From Aselliscus stoliczkanus (taxonomy: Eukaryota; Chordata; Mammalia; Chiroptera; Hipposideridae): a DNA stretch of 64,000 bases. Each line of letters starts with the position of its first letter. The first letter of the stretch is position 1. The notes below the pieces were generated by a model. The model was not told the origin of the DNA and ran no database searches. It saw nothing but the letters and a program-made list of their open reading frames with translations. Location of the stretch: the NCBI GenBank assembly GCA_033961575.1, contig CM066727.1, forward strand, positions 119,524,434 through 119,588,433, read 5' to 3'. Shown here one piece after another: positions 60,001-64,000 of the stretch. The translations under genes were made by a program, and so were the position numbers.

Positions 60001-63000
60001 GTTTGCCCATTGGCTTCTTCTCCCTGGTCCTCAGGGCAGATTTCTGGTTTTGCCATTTCTGTTCCCATCTTTGTGGTGCAATTAGGTGAACTGAGAATCA
60101 AAACTGGAGGGGTAGAAGGGAAAAGGAAGAATTTTTGCCTGTTGAATCCAATCCTTGACTCTCTTTTGTTGGAGGGAATCAGAGTAATATAAAAAAATTA
60201 AAATAAAAGTTGAAGAGCCTGAATTGATCCATATTCTATAGAGCAGAGAAAGGAGAGGACAAGGATAAAGACACAGCCAGTTTTCAATAAGAATAGTTTG
60301 GACAAAGAGGCAGTTGCAGGGATAGCAAGCACCAGGAAAGACAGGAAATGGAATTCTAGTAAGTATTTGTCATGGGGTATACATTTCCATAAATGGTATT
60401 TGAGAAACACAAGTAAATATGAGAATAGCTCATAAATTTGTTTCATCTGCTGGACTGTTTCTTTGAATTTGACACTGTCTAGAACCTGAGGGTCCCTGGC
60501 TTTCACGCAGGTGACACATGACTCAGGGAGACAGGTCTCTGGCTACTATGCACACAGGTACATCAAGAAGTGTTATTAAGGGCCGGCTGAGTGGCGCATT
60601 GGTTAAAAGCTGGCTTGGGATGCCAGCGGCCTCTGTTTGAATCCCACATATGAGGGCCAGTGACACTGCCCTCTACAGCTAAGATGGTGAACAACAGCTC
60701 CACCTGGAGCTGGGCTGCTGTGAGTCCCTGGGAGGGCATAGGCTACAGTGAGTGGCCGGCAGCCTGCATGAGCTGCCAAGAGCTGCTGTGAGCTGCTGTC
60801 CAGAGGCCGGCCACCGATCTGCCTCACCCGAGAAGAGCACAATGATGATACCAACATGGGCCAGTGAAGCAATGTGCTCCACAACTAGACTGAAGAACAA
60901 AAAGGACAGCAACTTGTCTATTCCCCTTCCCCAGTCCCCAATGCTGTTCCCTCCCCCAAGTCCCCAATAAAATCTTAAAAAACAAAAAGAAGTGTTATTA
61001 AGTGGTATATTCTCTTCCCTCCTCATCCCTCCCCTTGGCCTTGCCCTCCTCTTCTCCCACCTACTCACACCTGAGTTCACCTGTAAAGAGGTCTTGCCCT
61101 TACACTGAATATTTTTCTTGGTACAGGGTATCATCTATTTTCTGTCTTTCATGCTCAGTCCAGGCCCAGGTTATCTCCTCTGCCTCGTGTTCCAGACCCT
61201 TCAGGACCTGCCTTAGTTGGGCCAGTGTACATTGTGGAAGGCTCCCTCTGCTTCCCCAGATAGCTTCATGCATCTTTATGCCCAGGTGTCAGCCCTTGCA
61301 TTTCAGAGCTATAGATACAATTGGCTCAAGCCCCCACCAAGTCCAAAGCCCTCCCTTAGATAATTACAAACTCACTGAGAGACTGAGGTTCTCATGGCTT
61401 CCTCTGGCCCTGCACTCCTGCTTGCACACAGACTCTTTCTTCCTTGAACAGCCTGGGCCAAAGGCTAATCTATGTCCCTTGGTTAGTGTCCTATTTGGTT
61501 TCCACTGTAATCCCACTCATGGTGTGCATGGTGGATGGAGCTCTAGGAGCCAGGCTTCAAGGCTTGCAGAGGGACCACCTTCCCTTCTCTGTACTTCACA
61601 TTCCTCTTTGTGAAAGGTACTAGTCACCTTGAAGTTCTCATTCAGCTCAGAATGGCTGGAATTCTGATCAGAGTTGGAAGGGATGGAGAAGGAAGCAGAA
61701 ACTGCAGATGTGGATAGACTAGGAAGGATAATGAGTGAAAAGAGGAGGTGTGGAAAGATCTTAGTCAGTAGTCTTGGTGGCTGATTTCCATGCTGACCCA
61801 TTCATGGGCATTAGCATTCCAGCTGGAGTGTCTGGGAGTGCCAGTAACTGACTTCTCAGCAGCATTTAGGTATTACCTGAAAACACAGAGCTGTGGGCCA
61901 CTGCCCCAACTTTCCATGTTGTAGAAAGGAGCTCTGGCTGCCAGCACCTACTGATATCCAGAGTAAATGTGAGAACAACCAATTTACTCCAGGCATCAAT
62001 CAGGCAAGAAACATCAGTGGTAAATAATTGAGACAAAGATCCAGGCAGAGATATTGGAAGCTTTTAGTGTTTTGGAAGGCCTCACAAGAGAGGAAAAAAA
62101 GACACTGATTCTAAAAGTAGCTATAAGTTTTTGTTTCATCTCTCTATTGGCTTTAGGTTTCAGGTCCATCAGGGGGAAAAAAGAACATCTTTGTCAAAAG
62201 ACATTGGACATAAAAGCCTTTTTGTAATGGATGGGTCTAGATCCATGGAGGCTGCTTTTGTTTTATTGTAAATATCCCATTTGTTTAGGGGAACAGTGAA
62301 AAGAATTCAGGGGCTCACATAAAAATGCTCTTCTCCTAAATCTGTCTTGGTGGGGTGCAACATCGGGCTGGAGCAGCCCGCGCTCACAGAATCTTGGGGA
62401 ATTTACTTAAGCTCTCTGAACCTCATCTGGGAAATGCAGTTAACAGGAGGAAGTATAGCAACAGTTGGTGAGTGGTTTTAATAAGATAATTCATACAAAG
62501 TGCCCAGAACAGTGCCTAGCATGTCTTGAACACTCAGTCAACAGTAGGCAGAGTTCTTAATGATTGTTCGTTGAACCCCATGAAGAGACCTGGTACAAAG
62601 TTCCAGTCTCTTCCTCTGCATCATTTCATTTTTTATTTTATTTTATTTTTTTTTTGAGGGCAGTTTCACTGGCCCTCACAATTGGGACCAAGCCAGGGCG
62701 CTCTGCATCATTTTAATTGTCTCTGAAAGAGCGGAGAGAATTCTACTCCCATTAAGGTGCAAAACACAATGGACAGACATTCACAAAGCCCAGTCCCACA
62801 TGGTGTGGAGGGTAAATTCATACCTGTGCACTCAAAGAGTCCAATTCCAGGCAGCCCATAACACCACACATACTTAAGTTCTCCAACAATGTTGTTTATA
62901 TCAGAGCATAACAGGGGAATGAACATTAGCTTTGGACAGGTCTGAATTTGAATCCTGCCCCTGAATAACTGTATCTTTTACCAAGTTGCCTGATTTGTCT

Positions 63001-63350
63001 AAGCTCTTGAAAAATAGGGGATAATATCAAATCCCACGGAGATATTGTGTAGACAAAATGATCATGGATGACCAGCATACAAGGTAGTGCCTGGTGGTAG
63101 CAAGGGCTTGAGAGCCAGTCACCATTATTATTTATTATATATTATATGTTATAATTATGATGTGATAATTATTAAATCATTACATTTTTATCTATTATAT
63201 TATTATTTTTATCAATTACCTGTGATGATGCTTTGGTTCCATACTGTGATGCTGTGGAAGGCAGATTCACCTTCAATTCCTTCAAGGTCTCTCCCTGATC
63301 CCTCACTTTGTTTCATGATGCTAACAGTTCCCAGGCAATGGGAAACAGCT
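38894..63350 (-). CDS. PLEKHG7: PLEKHG7, DH-PH Rho guanine exchange factor (3' part)
   Basis: PLEKHG7 belongs to the Dbl family: a DH domain exchanges GDP on Rho GTPases and a PH domain follows. Seven secure exons (59461 down to 38894) join in phase to 274 codons plus stop. They carry the DH core LLVAPLHRLTRYPLLL, then LEGKVKWLDNFQ and a PH domain (LLYEGKLTL, FLDVYLFLFDDFLLVTK, a basic linker, FGLRNAFLIQH, KTWITQIT), and end in VESPEI. This matches my recollection of human PLEKHG7, as does the tail-to-tail position with EEA1. Five more upstream exons (60411-63350) are inferred only from splice sites and phase. The DH N-terminal helices are not clearly resolved. Confidence 0.9.
39002..40005 (-). 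other. PLEKHG7: PLEKHG7 intron
   Basis: 1 kb. A small (CA)n lies at about 39028-39037. No repeat element recognised. Confidence 0.75.
40006..40103 (-). CDS. PLEKHG7: PLEKHG7 exon (PH, strands beta6-7)
   Basis: Two bases plus 32 codons, FGLRNAFLIQHENRYQQCIA then AFLLQAQTENIK. The acceptor is ctttttctag and the donor gtaggt. Phase 1 in, phase 0 out, matching its neighbours. Confidence 0.93.
40510..40618 (-). mobile_element. Short SINE, - strand
   Basis: GGGCCGGCCGGGTGCGTGG head on the - strand, standard GAGGGCAGTGTCATAGGCCC module, T-run at 40507-40523. I could not find a clear target duplication. Confidence 0.8.
41720..41960 (+). mobile_element. MIR-like remnant
   Basis: aacaagcatttactatgtgctgtgcactgtgctg, accgtgtaagataggt and gatcacacagtaaatgg are in MIR order. 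A (GTTT)n run lies inside it at about 41780-41797. Confidence 0.6.
42427..42538 (+). mobile_element. Short SINE, + strand
   Basis: GGGCCGGCCGAGTGGCGCTG head. The anticodon-arm region gctggcttgggaagccagc is a perfect hairpin. Exact 13-bp duplication aaaaagtaaacta at 42414-42426 and 42539-42551 and an A-run of over 20, so probably one of the youngest copies here. Confidence 0.92.
44082..44366 (-). pseudogene. L1 ORF2 C-terminal fragment
   Basis: A 94-codon frame with GDMCIHMFIAAVLTMAKVWR, then ECPLMDEWIKRKWYLYTK and TWMELEAIVLSG: the L1 ORF2 C-terminal region after the reverse transcriptase. The endonuclease core and RT are absent. Confidence 0.8.
45183..45467 (-). pseudogene. L1 ORF1 N-terminal coiled-coil fragment
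   Basis: A 94-codon frame: LPGIEFKTMVIRMLKKLSVN and EMKNALEGVTSKLDEVEDEI, the L1 ORF1 coiled coil. The frame is broken before the RRM-like part, but that part can be followed in other frames down to about 44750. Confidence 0.8.
45525..45654 (-). mobile_element. Short SINE inside the L1, - strand
   Basis: AGGGCCGGCTGAGTGGCGCAG head on the - strand. Exact 14-bp duplication tgggatgtatttct at 45511-45524 and 45655-45668. It postdates the L1. Confidence 0.92.
47590..47870 (+). mobile_element. MIR-like remnant with ATAAT microsatellite
   Basis: An (ATAAT)n run at about 47626-47650, then tattaagtgctttacattaa, ttttaccaagagg and tcacatagctagcaagtggcagagctgg in MIR order. Confidence 0.6.
48015..48168 (-). 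CDS. PLEKHG7: PLEKHG7 exon (PH linker)
   Basis: 51 codons plus one base, KGGGSDTSLICPSLTAELQT, VIKEGGSCTVLDQPIPLDRL, VVKSIDPLHVS. The acceptor is ctttcatttcag and the donor gtatgt. It contains the long loop of the PH domain and the LDQPIPLDRL strand. Confidence 0.95.
48986..49030 (+). pseudogene. 5S rRNA-like fragment
   Basis: 45 bases starting gtctaaggccacaccatcct and ending gatcttggaagctaa match the first part of vertebrate 5S rRNA, with four or five substitutions and loss of one of the two GATCTCGTCT-type repeats (10 bases). The match stops inside the internal promoter, so it is not a working gene. It may be a 5S pseudogene or the head of a 5S-derived SINE. Confidence 0.75.
49031..49487 (-). 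mobile_element. L1 3'UTR fragment, antisense
   Basis: ttagtttcaggtgtacaac, caaagtgacaacccccctcc, atactccacatcctgtgact and accatctgacaccccac: antisense L1 3'UTR. It abuts the 5S-like fragment directly. Confidence 0.75.
50425..50504 (-). CDS. PLEKHG7: PLEKHG7 exon (PH beta strands)
   Basis: Two bases plus 26 codons, STRFLDVYLFLFDDFLLVTK then TKRNKK. The acceptor is tctttcctcag and the donor gtaaaa. Too short to be listed as an ORF; found by phase. Central PH strands with the VYLFLFDDFLLVTK motif. Confidence 0.95.
50860..51228 (+). mobile_element. MLT1-like (MaLR) solo LTR, + strand
   Basis: tgctgtggactaaatcgtat, acttcatgtgttgaagtcct, aagggtggagccctgatcc, ggaggccatctgcaag, cttccagcctccagaactgg, gtttaagccatctagtctgt: the order of an MLT1-class LTR. 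Non-coding. Confidence 0.8.
51860..52303 (+). mobile_element. Old interspersed repeat, class uncertain
   Basis: actacatctcccagcttccc, aaattctgaccgatggaatt, agacagaagaaacctgggtc and gagagaaaaataaacttgtc form a known mammalian repeat pattern, probably an ancient LTR. I cannot name the family with certainty. Confidence 0.5.
53018..53068. repeat. (CAT)n microsatellite
   Basis: Ten or so nearly perfect CAT/ATC units, then two degenerate ones (actactactatc) and further ATC units. Confidence 0.95.
54134..54290 (-). mobile_element. Middle-form SINE, - strand
   Basis: GAGGGCCGGCTGAGTGGCTC head on the - strand, with a second module (GGCAGAATGGCTCAGCT) and an A-run. Exact 14-bp duplication ttcaatacactttt at 54120-54133 and 54291-54304. 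Confidence 0.9.
55320..55520 (+). mobile_element. MIR-like remnant
   Basis: gctgatgtgtgctgctcgtt, tttgagctaagctctttggg, acaatcttgtgagataga and ccattttacagagag in MIR order. Confidence 0.65.
55658..55751 (-). CDS. PLEKHG7: PLEKHG7 exon (PH start)
   Basis: 31 codons plus one base, CLKHIFKEHMAENILSPTNR, HLLYEGKLTLV. The acceptor is tgttttgcaag and the donor gtgagt (consensus). The LLYEGKL strand opens the PH domain. Not visible as a long ORF. Confidence 0.94.
56109..56224 (-). CDS. PLEKHG7: PLEKHG7 exon (DH-PH junction)
   Basis: Two bases plus 38 codons, DLEGKVKWLDNFQKFRHLQE, IIVWPPLWDRDKRFFIPE. The acceptor is cttgtctttcag and the donor gtacaa. The first two bases complete an Arg codon with the previous exon. 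It is the last DH helix and linker. Confidence 0.95.
57090..58601 (-). mobile_element. L1 reduced to 5'UTR plus 3'UTR, flanked by target duplication
   Basis: The 5' end on the - strand (about 58601) reads ggccaagatggcggagtaga, and the GC-rich 5'UTR runs down to about 57290, closely related to 46000-47310. At about 57290 it passes directly into the L1 3'UTR (gactataattcc, agcaaccatctggcactgta), which ends at about 57115. Both ORFs are absent. Target duplication tcattttacttt at 57078-57089 and 58602-58613. Confidence 0.85.
58880..59105 (-). pseudogene. Possible processed pseudogene fragment, unrecognised
   Basis: One - frame reads KYMQDVAVSKVFRCEFRQEK, FYFPDD, stop, RHFVFNIHTEAKHKANGN. It has a protein-like composition and an in-frame stop. 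It is not part of PLEKHG7, because the flanking exons join in phase without it. I do not recognise the protein. Confidence 0.3.
59287..59461 (-). CDS. PLEKHG7: PLEKHG7 exon (DH core)
   Basis: 58 codons plus one base, WCEQNEQCRRLHLPELLVAP then LHRLTRYPLLLKNIWKRSTD and SMKEKVEKSI. This is conserved region 3 of DH domains, the helix that contacts the GTPase. The acceptor is ttttgcttccccag and the donor gtaagt, both strong. Confidence 0.96.
60411..60495 (-). CDS. PLEKHG7: Candidate PLEKHG7 exon
   Basis: The frame VDPQVLDSVKFKETVQQMKQ, IYELFSYLL stays open. Entry phase 2 after agccag fits the exon at 61104. If it ends at CTT|gtgttt (weak donor) it leaves in phase 0, as the WCEQ exon needs. The acceptor tract is poor. 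The end is uncertain. Confidence 0.45.
60581..60986 (+). mobile_element. Long composite SINE, + strand, nearly complete
   Basis: 406 bp: GGCCGGCTGAGTGGCGCATT head, CACATATGAGGGCCAGTG module, a GCTGCTGTGAG-rich middle, then CCAACATGGGCCAGTGAAGC, ACTAGACTGAAGAACAAAAA and the CCCCAATAAAATCTTAAAAA tail. Exact 16-bp duplication aagaagtgttattaag at 60565-60580 and 60987-61002. It shows the full order of the long form. Confidence 0.93.
61104..61247 (-). CDS. PLEKHG7: Candidate PLEKHG7 exon
   Basis: One base, 47 codons and two bases: GSLPQCTLAQLRQVLKGLEH, EAEEITWAWTEHERQKIDDT, LYQEKYS. Donor gtaagg is good; the acceptor is ggaagcag. Helical, charged composition looks coding. Phase 2 in and out fits both neighbours. 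Confidence 0.55.
61376..61452 (-). CDS. PLEKHG7: Candidate PLEKHG7 exon
   Basis: 25 codons plus two bases, AVQGRKSLCASRSAGPEEAM, RTSVS. The acceptor is cctttggcccag and the donor gtgagt (consensus). Phases agree with the exons on both sides. A second frame is also open, so this rests on phase only. Confidence 0.45.
61628..61701 (-). CDS. PLEKHG7: Candidate PLEKHG7 exon
   Basis: Two bases plus 24 codons, SASFSIPSNSDQNSSHSELN, ENFK. The acceptor is tccacatctgcag and the donor gtgact. Ser-rich, low-complexity type of sequence expected before a DH domain. Confidence 0.45.
61702..63219 (-). other. PLEKHG7: Candidate PLEKHG7 intron
   Basis: 1.5 kb. A 5'-truncated SINE (62627-62700) and a MIR-like piece at about 62370-62580. 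Nothing else recognised. Confidence 0.5.
62627..62700 (-). mobile_element. 5'-truncated SINE, - strand
   Basis: Only the tail and the GAGGGCAGTTTCACTGGCCC module remain; the tRNA head is missing. Exact 13-bp duplication ctctgcatcattt at 62614-62626 and 62701-62713 shows it was inserted already truncated. Confidence 0.88.
63220..63350 (-). CDS. PLEKHG7: Candidate PLEKHG7 exon
   Basis: One base, 43 codons and one base: an open frame through KQSEGSGRDLEGIEGESAFH, SITVWNQSIIT. The acceptor is tagctcctcag and the donor gtaatt. Exit phase 1 fits the exon at 61701. A second frame is also open over part of it, so it is weak. Confidence 0.35.
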
Positions 63351-64000
63351 CTGAGGAGCTAGAAATAGTTCTTGTGTAAAGAGCATTGGTTTTTTGTTTG
63401 TTTGTTTGTTTGTTTTGCCTAAAAACCTTTATCCAGGTTATTTTTTGCTACCTATTGGCCATGTGACCTTGCAAAAGTCATATAACTCTGAGCCTCAGGA
63501 ACACATGGGGACAATGGAGTCAACTTCATAATTTTGTGCTAGGTATTAAAAGAGATGTTTGAGAAAGTGCTTGGCAAAGTATTATGCATCATAAAAGTAT
63601 CGTGTGTTAGTACAATATTGCATACTCTATTTCTGTTCCCTAAATATCTTTGGATGCTATATATATTTCACATATAAATGTAAACCACCCTTCTATGTCA
63701 CAGTCGATACAGGATTTTCCACAGGTATTTGAAAATGGTGGCTGAGCCTTGTTAAATTAATCTCTGCCCTAGCTTGGAAGGGAGAGAAATGGACCTGGAT
63801 TCTCCCCAGTTTGGGGGCTTGGCTGAGAGTCTAATCCATCCACATCCAGGGAAAACTTTTGTAATGGGATTATTCATACATTTAGAAATCTAATGAGTTT
63901 TCAGTTTTTAGTTTGAGTAGCAAAGAAAACACCGAAAGTTTAAAGCTAAAAAATAAGGTCAAGTCTCTTCCCCAGTTTCATTCCTCCTTTCTCATCCATG
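63351..64000. other. Right-hand edge, no gene seen
   Basis: A (GTTT)n run at about 63391-63414 and a MIR-like piece at about 63430-63600 (accttgcaaaagtcatataactctgagcctcag). The remainder is unremarkable. Confidence 0.6.

Noticed and set aside
59981..60090. Exon-like segment on - with good acceptor (gattctcag) and donor (gtaaac), two open frames
   Set aside because: Neither frame resembles a DH domain and the phase does not fit between the 60411 and 59461 exons without extra assumptions.
61002..61613. 203-codon + strand ORF, the longest in the window
   Set aside because: It lies opposite candidate PLEKHG7 exons, has Ser/Pro/Cys-rich shadow composition and no motif.

Overview
This is a mammalian nuclear window. 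It holds the 3' half of EEA1 on the + strand (15 coding exons, 110-32471) and, tail to tail with it on the - strand, the 3' half of the Rho-GEF gene PLEKHG7 (stop at 38894-38896; seven secure exons up to 59461; five weaker upstream exons up to about 63350). These two genes face each other in the same way in human 12q22. Every secure exon has AG and GT boundaries and the reading phases match from one exon to the next, so both genes look intact over the part visible here.

The repeats narrow the host. At least sixteen copies of one tRNA-headed SINE family lie in both orientations, most with exact or nearly exact target-site duplications. They share a GGCCGGCCGAGTGG head. They occur as a short form (about 100 bp), a middle form (about 150 bp) and a long composite form (about 410-515 bp) that ends in CCCAATAAAATCTT. 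The long form resembles my recollection of the Rhin-1 SINEs of rhinolophoid bats. A horseshoe-bat-like or related yinpterochiropteran bat is my best guess; this is inference, not proof.

Layout: 1-32.5 kb, EEA1 coiled-coil exons separated by AT-rich introns, ending in the C-terminal FYVE domain, whose basic motif is split by the last intron. Intron 4 (6.5-13.1 kb) is a nest: an old antisense L1 is broken by two SINEs, a second L1 3' end, an 81-bp mariner MITE and about 1.3 kb I cannot assign. 32.5-38.9 kb, the EEA1 3'UTR, an L1 fragment, a mariner remnant with a readable transposase C-terminus, then the PLEKHG7 3'UTR. 38.9-64 kb, PLEKHG7, whose introns carry two L1 copies with large internal deletions and intact flanking duplications, a 5S rRNA-like fragment and an MLT1-like LTR.

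EEA1 tethers early endosomes through Rab5 and PI3P. PLEKHG7 is a DH-PH exchange factor for Rho-family GTPases. Nothing in the sequence suggests joint regulation beyond their convergent 3' ends. I found no convincing new gene system. The most unusual observations are a copied EEA1 exon/intron boundary at the edge of an inserted L1 tail (9027-9079), an L1 reduced to 5'UTR plus 3'UTR (57.09-58.60 kb) and the 5S-like fragment.
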